The translations under genes and the position numbers were made by a program. Positions 1 to 43,773 of a stretch of DNA of 64,000 nucleotides are shown here, piece by piece. This stretch comes from Gentiana macrophylla (taxonomy: Eukaryota; Streptophyta; Magnoliopsida; Gentianales; Gentianaceae). Numbering within the stretch: position 1 is the stretch's first letter; the number at the start of each line of letters is the position of its first letter. Location: the NCBI GenBank assembly GCA_026214975.1, contig CM047806.1, forward strand, positions 48,563,947-48,627,946, in the 5' to 3' direction. Under the pieces are notes generated by a model. That model was given only the letters and a program-made list of their open reading frames with translations, searched no databases and was not told where the DNA came from.

Positions 1-1500
1 CTCTAAGAACAAGAAATATCTTCTACCTCTGAAAAAAATCTTCCCCTGCTGAAGTTGTTCCACACATTGACGGAACAAAAATCATTCAAGGAGGGGGAAG
101 TGATAACACTCATCTCACCACAACCCATAAATTCAATGGGAATAATTACCACATCCGGTCTCGTTCTTTACTCATGTTTGTATCTAGGAGAAGCAAAGGA
201 CATCTCCTTTGGAGGTCTCTCAACCGCGCCATGATGATCCAAAATACAAAGCAGTGGAAGGTTGATAACAATGTGATCATGTCAAGGTTGGTGGGGTCTA
301 TTTACACTTTGGTGAGTGAGAACTTCATGTTCAACAACACACTGCAGAAGTCCAGGAGGATGCTCATGATCTCTACTCGGAGGACAACACCTCTCAAATT
401 TATGAACTCAAGTGTCGGTGAAAGATGCGAGACAAGTCGAGTTACGTCACTCAATACTTCAATCAGTTGAGCGAGAATATGGCAACAACTGGATTTATTC
501 AGTGAACACTTGTGGAAATGCGTACATGAAGCAAAGGACCAGAAGTTGTTCATTGAAAAGGTTTGAGTTTTTGCCTTCCTCATGGGGCTAAACTCTGACC
601 TTGATGATGTCAGAGGAAGAGTTCTTGGAAGATCTCATCTACCCTCCTTGAAAACTGCTTTTGCTGAAGTCAATCATGAAGAAAGCAGAAGAAAGCTCAT
701 GCTTGGGAATCATCTAGCTAGAAATCCACCACCAGTACCCCAACATGACAATTCTGCTCTTATCTCAAAAGGCTTCTCGTCTAACAAAGAGACCATGGTG
801 TGATCATTGTAAAAGGCCTGTCCATGCCAAAGAAACTTGCTGGAAGTTGCATGGAAAACCAGCAGAATGGAAAAAAGAAAAAAAAATATGGGACTGGAAA
901 GGGTCTCAAGCCAATCATTATGTTCAACAGAGAGATGCCTCTAATCAAATCTTCACAGAAGAACAGATTGAGGCTTTAAAAGACTCTCTGCACCTGCGCC
1001 CCAAGTATTTAGAAAACCATTATGTGGTATCCTCACGCTTATTTCTCAGACAGGTATAATTTCTAAGGCCTTTATATCTCAAATACAAAACCACTGGATT
1101 GTAGTTTTTGGTGCCTCTCAGCATATGATATGACAGGGAACAAAGACCTATTATATGATCTCTATCCATGTCCTCAGGAAGACATGTCAGAATTGAAGAT
1201 GGTCCCACCTCTAAAGTAGAGGGCATAGGAACTATCAACATGTCTAATGACATATGTCTTAAAGATGTTCAATTTGTTCCAAAATTGTCTTGTAATCCCC
1301 TATCTATGAACAGACTAGCACAAAGACATAATATGTCCTTAAGTTGTATACTAATGTGTGTGAATTTCAGGACTCAATCACTGGGAAGATGATTGGCAGT
1401 GCTAATGCTTCTTCTGGTCTTTATCTTATGCCTGGGAATCTAGGAACAAATTCGGGAGGAGTCACCCAAGTGCTTTAACTCAATATCTTGTAATGATAAA
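1..1500 (+). pseudogene. Degenerate Ty1/copia gag-protease fragment
   Basis: Broken reading frames on the plus strand resemble copia Gag: an N-terminal block around 125-320 (HKFNGNNYH, then KQWKVDNNVIMS), a zinc knuckle near 800-835 (CDHCKRPVHAKETC, a CX2CX4HX4C pattern), and protease/pre-integrase-like sequence at 1090-1420 (FGASQHMTG, KDVQFVPKLSCNPLSMNRL). Frames change at least three times and the protease DSG has become FGA. No LTR is visible; the element continues left of the window. It lies in the ECA3 intron after exon 15, in antisense orientation to the gene. Confidence 0.75.
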
Positions 1501-1579
1501 TCATGTTGAGGCCTTATACACTTGGCCACCCCGATTTTCAGTATAAAATATCATTTGTTTCAGTTTGGCTTCTCGGCCA

Positions 1580-2041
1580 AGTGTTCTAAAAATCGCCTGG
1601 CGATCGCTCAGCGCCGCCTAGGCCTGGATGGGCGATCCCGGGCGTCTCGACTTGGCTCTGGCGATTTATCCGGGCGCTCAAGTGTCTTTGGGCGATTTTT
1701 GGGCGCTCTGGGCCCTTCTAGGCGCTCCTAGGCCCCCCAGGCGCTCCTAGGCCCTTCTAGGCGCTCTTAGGCCCTTCTAGGCAATTAGGGTTCCATCTGG
1801 GCGAACATCCAAGTTTTCCCAGGTGTTTAGACAAGAAAGATGCATAAAACCCTAAAAACCCCCTTAAAACCCTAAACCCCCAGACAAACCCTAAAACCCC
1901 TCGCAAAAACCCTAAAACCCCTTAAAACCCTAAACCCCACCAAACCCCTAAACCCCCTTAAAACCAAAAAAGCGCCTAGGCGCCCTAGGCCCTAGGCGCC
2001 CCTGTAGCGTACCGACTTCGCCTAGCGAGTTTTAGAACATT
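1580..2041. mobile_element. GC-rich non-autonomous element with inverted ends (GTGTTCTAAAA / TTTTAGAACAT)
   Basis: It starts AGTGTTCTAAAAATCGCC and ends with the near inverse TTTTAGAACATT. The interior is built of repeated GGCGCTCCTAGGCCC-type units (1600-1790, 1970-2030) around a stretch of telomere-like CCCTAAAACCC units (1845-1965). There is no coding capacity. A second copy lies at 47274-47711. No clean target duplication was found, so the class is unknown. Confidence 0.6.
1845..1965. repeat. Telomere-like CCCTAAAA repeat cluster
   Basis: About a dozen irregular AAACCCTAAA and AAACCCCTTA units resemble the plant telomere unit CCCTAAA but are imperfect. They lie inside the GC-rich inverted-end element. 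Confidence 0.65.
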
Positions 2042-2370
2042 GCTCAGCTTTAATCTACATGATTTTGATGGAAAGGAACAAAAGGATATTCCAGCAAAAG
2101 CCATCTCCCTGTTTTGTGGTTAAGTCTCAAAAGCTAAAATTGTCAGGCTTTTTGTTTCTAATTGGAGGAAGGAAAAGCAGGCTTCGTTGGATACGCAGGT
2201 TTTTTACTTTTGTCATGATTTCCATATTTTGGAAGCTAAGAGAATTTTGGTTTTCGTTGTAACCCCTCGGCTCAGGTTGTATATATTTTAATTATTAAAA
2301 CAAATTTCCTGATTTACGTAAATAAAAGATTTTAAAAAAAACTATTCCACGGGGATATTTAGGCAATTCA

Positions 2371-36320
<33,950 letters not shown>

Positions 36321-37105
36321 GGACACAGATTAATCTTAATCACAAAGCGCCTACTTACGAAATGATCGCAATTGTCATGCTGTTTTCTGAGTACTGAGAA
36401 TTGTAACTGACTCAGGGATATTTTTTGGGGTCTTCGTTTAAAGTGCCGACTTTTCGTATCCTCTCTTCATTTAAAAGCGACTTCTTCATCTAAAAACTTT
36501 TCATTTTTACGTAAAATCAAACCTTTTAAGAATCACTCCCACAAAGTTCTTTAAACGAGCAATAATCATCACCGCGATCCTTTTAAATAAATTTCCCTTT
36601 TTGTTTTTTATATTTTGTATCGACTTTGGGATCTTGTCTTGGAAGAACGAAAACAAAACAAAACAAACTAAAGCCGGTTTTTTCAGACAACACCAACGAT
36701 ACATTGGAAGCTTAAAAATTCTTGGACTGTTAAATTAATTAATTTGATTAATTAACTTTCTAAAAAAATTTGATTAATTAACTAATTAAATAATTAATTA
36801 TATAAAATAATAATTAATTCCTTCAAAAAAAAATATTTAAGTAATTTAAATTAATTTAATCAAAATTTAATTAATTTAATAAATCAATAAAAACAAGAGA
36901 AATTGCCATGTGATGTAATCACTATGTTTAATGGTCATTAGTGACAGATGACAGATGATAGATATAGCATATAGAGTCATATAAGATAGTTGAGAGAGGA
37001 AACTTTCTATTCAGCAAGTTCTTGAAAAAAAAAATTAATATCATCTATTGAGTTCCATGTGATGAGAAAGTCATCCATATAGACTAGAACATATAATTAG
37101 ACATT
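36321..37105 (-). promoter_or_regulatory. Upstream region of ECA3
   Basis: Region 5' of the ECA3 start codon on the minus strand, ending at the LTR of a degenerate copia element. It holds an AT-rich block at 36718-36895 made of overlapping TTAATTAA-type palindromes. A first non-coding exon cannot be excluded. No gene is seen here. Confidence 0.35.
36718..36895. repeat. AT-rich low-complexity block with TTAATTAA palindromes
   Basis: Repeated TTAATTAA and TTTGATTAATTAAC units over about 180 bp upstream of ECA3. It could be a simple-sequence expansion or a degraded MITE. Confidence 0.6.
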
Positions 37106-37353
37106 TGTCTGCTGGAATATGATCGCAGGTCAGACGCTTACTAGAGTTTGAGATTAAGCAGAATGAATAATCACCATAGCAAGATCATAGCTCAAGGAAG
37201 AAGAAGGTGGGAGTGAATCTTTCATTCATCGTGTATGTCAAAATACAAAGGATAAGACTAGATATTGTACCAATCAAATCTAACAACATATCTAAGATAG
37301 TGACACATGGCACACTATCTAACCATACACTTGGCACTATCTAATTAGTGACA
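37106..37353 (-). repeat. Putative LTR of the minus-strand copia relic
   Basis: After the purine tract GAGAGGAGGAGATAAG (minus strand, about 37380-37365) the sequence starts TGTCACTAATTAG and runs to about CAGCAGACA near 37106. The end point is uncertain because the partner LTR is missing. Confidence 0.45.
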
Positions 37354-37399
37354 CCCTTAATCTTATCTCCTCCTCTCAAACGATTATGTGGTTCAATCA

Positions 37400-40320
37400 C
37401 ATTGAGTTTGGCTTTGAAATTACAAAAGGTAGAATAGGCAATGGCTTAGTGAATATATCTGCAATTTGTGCTGCAGATGGTATGTAGCAAACCTTCAGCT
37501 TCTTGTCAAGGACTAGATTTTTGATATAGTGCACATCCACTTCAATGTGTTTGGTCCTAGCATGGTACACAAGATTTTGAGCCAGAGTTGTAGCTCATGT
37601 ATTGTCACAACACATAACTGGAACTGTTGGAAGTCTGAACTTCTTTTCACCTAAGAGCTGCATAAACCACTGATTTCAGTTCCCAGATTAGACAAGGCTC
37701 TGTATTCAGACTCACAACTTGATCTAGCTATCACTATTTGCTTATTAGAGCTCCAAGTAATGAGAGAATTCCCCAAGTAAACGCAATATCCTCCTGTAGA
37801 CTGTCTATCAGTGGGATATGCTGCCCAATTGGCATCAGTGAATCCATGTATCTGTAGGTTGCTACATGGTATGAAGTGCAGTCCCTGCTTCAAGGTTCCC
37901 TGTACAAATCTCATCAATCTTTTCAAGGCCTGCAATGTTCAGTACAAGGCTTTTGCATGAACCGACTCAAAGTATTAACAGTATAAGCTATGTCTGGTCT
38001 TGTAAGGGTAAGGTACTGCAGTCCCCCAATTGCATTCATGTATATCCCAGGATTAACAAGAGGCTCACCTTGATATGGATATAGTTGTTTACCTGCCACC
38101 ATGGGTGTAGGACAAGGTTTTAGATGCTCCATATTCAACCTTTTGAGAAGTTGAGAAACATAGTAAGACTGAGTTAGATAGATCCCAGATTTATCTCTTG
38201 TAACCTGTATGCCTAGAAAGTGTGAGACTGGTCTTAAATCCTTCAGATAAAACTTAGAGTCTAGTTGTTTGATGAATTTCTAGATAAGAGATGGTGAATT
38301 TCCTGTAAGAAGGATGTCATCAACATATACAAGAGCAAACAGTATCTGATCATCACATCTAAACATGAATAAAGAATGATCTGATACAAACTGAGTGAAC
38401 CCCCATCTGATCATTTGGGATCAAAATGCATCAAACCGAGCTATTGGTGCCTGTTTCAGCCCATACAGGGCTTTATTCAACTTACAGACATGGTGAGGTT
38501 TTGTAGGATCCTCAAAGCCTTCTGGTTGTACCATGTGTACATGTTCCTTCAAAGGGCCATTCAAAAAGGCATTATTAATGTCAATTTGGTTTACTGAGCC
38601 GCAGTTCATGGACACTGACAATGTCAGAATCACTCTGATTGTTGCTGATTTGGCTACAAGACTAAAGGTCTCTGTAAAATCAATTTCGTAGCTTTGACTG
38701 TACTCTTTAGCCACCAATCTAGCTTTATGCTTGAGTACAGTGCCATCAGGTCTCAGTTTTACTTTGAAAATCCATCTGTTACCAACTATACTCTTTCCTG
38801 ATGGGGGTTGCACTAGATCCCATGTTCTATTGTGTATGAGAGCCTTATATTCCACTTTCATAGCATCCTTCCAGTCCTCTGACTCCAATGCTTCTGATAA
38901 ACTTGTTGTTTCAGTAGGAAATGAATGAGCATTGTTGATAGCAACAGAGTAGACTTTTGGTTTAAATATGCCACTTTTAGATCTGGTTTGCATGGAGTGA
39001 GGTTTTGGTGCAGGTGCAGGTTGGATGACTGGAGATGAGGAACTGTTACATGGACTAGATTGAGTTGTAGAACCAGGCTCATAGCTTTGTGAGTGTTTAT
39101 AAGTATGATGATTAGAAGGTGGTGAGACATTTGGTGATGATGGTGATGATGATGTTGTAGATGGTGTTTTAGAGGGTGATCTGATTGGTGTGTGTGGTGG
39201 TGTCTGTGTGTGTGGTGTAGTAGGCATATCATTTATAGTAACAAAATTATGAGTAATGGAATTTACCTGATCATCACCAGTGACAACAACTTCATCAGCA
39301 GGTCTACTTAGGATGCCTTTCTCCCCTTTCTGACTAAGTAGATAAAGGGACAGGAATAGTGATAAAAGAGGAGTAATCAGTGAAGGTTTGAGTGGAAGGA
39401 CCTTGGGTAAACCCTTGGGCAAAAGGAAACATAGTTTCATAAAAAACAACATTATTGGATATGTAAATCCTGCCAGTGTCATCCTGACACTTGAAGCCCT
39501 TATGATAAGGACTAAGCCCTAGATTCACACACCTTTTGGTGTGAAATTGAAATTTAGTGGTCTAAAAGGGCCTTAGGTTGGGATAAACAGCACAACCAAA
39601 CACTTTAAATTGTTTGTAGTTATGCTTTGTGGACAGAAGACGTTCAACAGAAGATTTATCTGATAACACAAGGGTAGTCAGGGAGTTGATTAACCGAACT
39701 GAAGCTTGAAAGCTATGCCACTAGAACCTTAATGACATACTAGTTTGAGCCAATAAGGTAAGACCAGTTTCCACAATGTGCCTATGTTTTCTTTCAGCTC
39801 TACATTTTGAGCATGGTCATGAGGGCAATGGTGTCTAAAAGCATCCCCTTCAGTGTCTAAGAAATCTTGAAAGGGCATGTACTCTCCTCTCCAGTCAGAT
39901 TGGACACATTTAATCCTAAGACCAAACTGAGTTTCAACCATGGACTTAAACTTTTGGAAAACACTAAAGGTTTCTAACATGGTTTTTAAAGCATAAATCC
40001 AAGTGAACCTAGAGTAGTCATCAATGAAATGAACATAATAACTATACCCTTCTGGGGACTCAACAGGTGCAAGGCCCCATAAATCAGTATGAATCAAAGC
40101 AAATGGAGTCTTAGCATGTGAGGCAGAAACAGGGTGAAAAAGGTTATGCACTTTACCACCCTGTCAGGACTCATAGAAGAACAAATTACCAGTAGTTTTG
40201 ACATTACACAAGCTCGGAATAGAAGATAAAACATGACTAGAGGGATGTCCAAGTCTTTTATGCCAAGCATCAGGGCTAGCATTCAAATTATTATAAGAGA
40301 CAGAATACTTAGAAACATGA
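37400..40320 (-). pseudogene. Degenerate Ty1/copia pol, minus strand
   Basis: From right to left: pre-integrase (WHKRLGHPSSHVL), integrase with HTDLWG and SDWRGEY, but the catalytic-Glu region reads NVELKE where the family has NGVAERK; a reverse transcriptase at 39480-38421 (GNRWIFKVKLRPDGTV, KALYGLKQAP); a YVDD region near 38320; and RNase H at 38138-37640 (FTDANWAAYPTDRQST). At least four frame breaks. The 5' part (gag) and the 5' LTR are absent; it ends abruptly against the MULE at about 40320. A different copia lineage from A and B. Confidence 0.85.
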
Positions 40321-40324
40321 AAAC

Positions 40325-43203
40325 ATGAAAGCGGCCACGACCCGTGGTTTTTGTTTTTGGCTCTTGCAAAACCGTATTAACCGGTTGACAAATTTCACGA
40401 TATCTTCACGATCAACCGTTGTCTCTCCCAAACATCCGCCATCTTCAACTTTTCTTCTAAGGCATTTGAAGCGCACATAGTCTAACTCGGATTCATTTGG
40501 AGGTGGCCTTTGATATCTAGGGTCTTCCAATGAATATCGATAATGATAAAGGATGCATCCTGGCTTCTTCTTAAATCTAGCCATCTCGTCTACACGGAAA
40601 TCTATGTGTCTTTCGAATAGTACATCGGCACTCCTTATTCAATGCATCGCTATCATTGGTTTTTTCCAACTCAAAGATACAACAAGCCCAATGCGTATAT
40701 GGATACACGATGTTTATGCTCTTTAAACAACACAACATCTTTAAATTTTTTGGCTCCATGAAAAGAGACGTCTCGAATGACTTTTGATGTTTTTGATCTC
40801 TTGATCGATCAAGCAAAGGCCGGCTTCCCACTCTGCAACCAAGTCCCCAAGCCCAGTTTTCAGCCAGTTTTTAAATACTGAATGCATTCCCACGACTCTC
40901 GAGGTTGATGTGTTTCCCAGATGAAAAACAGAGTTGGTCCATGCGGAGATGAATGCCTCCTTATGTGCGTTCAACCATGTACAAGAGACATAACTCATGG
41001 CGTCTTCACTAAAAATCTTCTTACACTCTTCCAATCTCTCATTCAACTCATCTTCTGATTCTGATTTAACAACCTATGTCCAAGCAGTCATCAAATCTTG
41101 CCAAACTTCGCTCGTAGTCTTCGTCTTCAGATTCGCCACAAGACCTTTCTCTATATGCCACCTGCATATCAAGGTCTTTGCTTTTGGATAAACCACCCGT
41201 AAAGCGTTCATTAATGCTTCCTCTCTATCTGTCACGATACAACATGTTTGATCACTTTTCTCACCAATTGCTTTCCGAAGCATAGTCAAAGCCCACGTGT
41301 AGTTCTCTTCCCTCTCCAAACAAAGTAGAGCAAATCCTATCGAAAATGTCATATCCGTACACGTAACGCCAACAATTTGCAAGAGGGGCATCTTGTACTT
41401 GTTCGTCTTGTATGTACAATCCATAAGCATCACGGTAGGAAAGCACCTTGCAAGGGACAAGCTTTCATTAAAGGCCCAAAAAAAATCCTTCACTACATTT
41501 CCTTCGTCATGCCTACATTCCACGAATGATGTGTTCTTATCTGCCAATTTGAAAACCTCTTGCATCATCACACGGCCCTCTCGTGCCTTCTTCTTTATCT
41601 TAGCACAAACATTGTAGATCGCGCTTTGATGACGTCTGATTCTTCTTATCATTCTTTCTCAACATACGTAGTATATATGTTTAGGCAAAATACCGTTCAT
41701 GAGTCATTGTTGCAACAAAATCAACTTGTTCTCTATCAATCCGGCCGAGGTATGCATGACCCTCCTCATACTTGAATAACTTGTGATTATGTACACCATT
41801 CAATACTCTAACGGTCCACACCTCCCTAAAGTTATCCTTCAAGGTTTTCAATAGAAACGGACAACCGCATTTCTTTGTAGACGATTCTCTTGGCTTATTT
41901 TTTCCGGTACCGCCAACCTTTTTCTCGTATTCTCTTGGCAATCCACCCCTCTCACATTGGTATAAAATGAAATGTGTCCGCTTTCCGGTCATGTTGGATC
42001 TCTTTTTCACAATGACAATGCCTTTCTTTCTTGCCAATGCCTTGAGGGGTTTGGTGACGGCTTCATGTGAATCAAATACCTATGAATAATATATGAATGT
42101 AATGAAAATCAAGTCAAGTTTAAAAATCACATACATTTAGATAGTATAAGTTTTAGAGACTTACTTGATCGGTTGTAAAATTGAAGTCAAATCGATCGAT
42201 AACTCTTCACGTGGGTCATCCATCATTGCGAGTGTGGTATCTCGAACTTTTCAAGATTTTCTTGATCTTCTTCAATCATTTCATCACCAAAAGCGCATGG
42301 AAACGTATATTTGTCATAGTAGTCGGTTGGATGAGAATAAGAAAATAACATATCCACTTAATAGTTTCTCACCTTCAAATACTCCTTGTCGTCGTCTAGT
42401 ATTGGCCCCTCATCATTGCTTTTGTCATGATTTGCGTCATTACATTGTTTCTATGGATTCAATAGTAATAAAACCAAGTAAAACACATGTTGGCAAAATG
42501 AAAAATTACAGATCTAGAACGTCAGTGATTATGACGTTGTGTTGACACATCCAACGTCGTCATGAGTGACGTTGTAAATGAAGCCTTTTGGAGTTAAGAG
42601 TCAAGCAAAACGTTGTCTGTATTGACGTTGTAATGTAAAAATAAACGTCAGTGAGGTTGACGTTAACAAGAAATATGTTTAAAGTTGATTGGCAACACAA
42701 AGCGTCACCACACCGGCGTTGTAGTGGCCAAAGAGCGTCATCAATGCTAACGTTTTGGACATGCATATACATCTTCTTTGTCGTTGTAAACGCGTCACCC
42801 ATGGTGTCGTTCTATCGCCTCGCGGCGACATAATAGCCGACGTCCCGAAGCTTGCCATTGACGCCGCGAAGCGTAAAAGAACGACGGGGAAGCCACAGGG
42901 GTGATCGGAAATGGCGAAATAACACTATTTTTTTTCCATTTATGACCTCTAAACATGATAATATGTATGTAGGAAGATTACCCATTAACTTAAATCACAC
43001 ATTGAACATAAAGAACGAAATTTTCAAACAAGAAATTACCATATTTGAGAATCCATCTTCTTCTCAACTTGGCTTGAAAATGGTATATCTTCAAGTGAGA
43101 TTGCTACATCTTCTATATGACAATGCATTTGTTGTTCATTGTTATGAAATGATTCAAAATGTTGACTTTCAAAATTTGAATTGGGAGATGATGAAGGTTC
43201 CAT
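40325..43203 (-). pseudogene. FAR1/MULE transposase with catalytic Glu replaced
   Basis: Exon 1 at 43040-43203 starts MEPSSSPNSNFESQHFESFH and ends at a GT donor. Downstream open blocks: 42060-41681 FAR1-type zinc-binding domain (CERGG, KKCGCPFLLK, NGVHNHKL); 41652-41074 MULE core with first Asp in LMDCTYKTNKYKMPLLQIVG and second in CIVTDREEAL; 41046-40741 with SRVVGMHS where the family motif is SRVE plus a His, so the third acidic residue is Val (codon GTG); then 40831-40325, which ends in the truncation. Introns and small frame shifts between blocks are not fully resolved. The transposase cannot be active as read. Confidence 0.8.
42510..42850. repeat. Array of ACGTC/GACGT motifs inside the MULE
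   Basis: At least a dozen AACGTC, GACGTT and GCGTCA units in both orientations over about 340 bp, spaced irregularly. The same motif is enriched in the related MITEs. It may be a transposase-binding array. Confidence 0.6.
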
Positions 43204-43501
43204 GGATGTAGAAGAGAGGAAGACGATGAAGTGAAGAAGTGATGAAGTGATGAAGATGATGAAGATGATTTATGTTTAAGGTGTTAATTGAATAGAAGGA
43301 TAAAATTGTATATTTAGGTTTTAGGAGGACTTGTTTATAATTTACAAAATATGTGGTGTAGGTAGTAATTTTTTTATTAATTGTGTAGTGTGAGAAGTAT
43401 AAAAATAATCAAAATAATGTTGTGGTGCCAAAAATAAAATTTTATCGTACAAATAGTAATTGGATGCAAGTAATAAATAGGAAGTCCAAATAGAACCCCT
43501 G

Positions 43502-43773
43502 TTTTTAAATCAAGAAAAAGTAAATATTTGAATTTGACAAACCACGAGAGGTGAAACGTTTTTCCCCTAAAACAAAGCTTTCTGTTGAAACGAAGTTTGT
43601 CAAATACGACGCCATTTCATTCTGTCGACGAGCAAAACCACCTGTCTGCTTACGTAATCGAGTTCCTCAACTCAGCTTCCTCTTCAAATCCGCTTCAAGA
43701 TTCTCCGCACTGAACTATTGAATTCACAGAGACTCAAGCTGCTAACAAGATTGAATTCAGAAAAAATCTTAAA
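43502..43773 (+). promoter_or_regulatory. Upstream region of the KIAA0930-like gene
   Basis: These 272 bp separate the end of the neighbouring MULE from the start codon. CT-rich stretches near 43670-43700 look like a plant 5' leader. I see no clear TATA box. The core promoter must overlap or lie inside the transposon end, unless it is contained in this short interval. Confidence 0.4.

Larger units (their letters stand above)
40325..43501 (-). mobile_element. FAR1-type Mutator-like element, 3' truncated
   Basis: The right end reads, inverted, CAGGGGTTCTATTTGGACTT, matching the terminal repeat of the MITE at 45787-46169 (GGTGGGTTCTATTTGGACCC). The adjoining bases (TAGTAATTGGATGCAAGTAATAAATA) also resemble that MITE's right end. 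No matching left end is seen; the element is cut where the copia relic begins. Between 42510 and 42850 lies a dense array of ACGTC/GACGT motifs, also typical of the MITE interiors. Confidence 0.75.

Noticed and set aside
38858..39232. 124-codon minus-strand frame rich in His
   Set aside because: Shadow frame of the copia linker before reverse transcriptase; the His/Thr/Pro composition comes from ACC-rich repeats.
42510..42850. CRISPR-like or satellite array
   Set aside because: The repeated unit is only 5-8 bp, in both orientations with irregular spacing; eukaryotic context.
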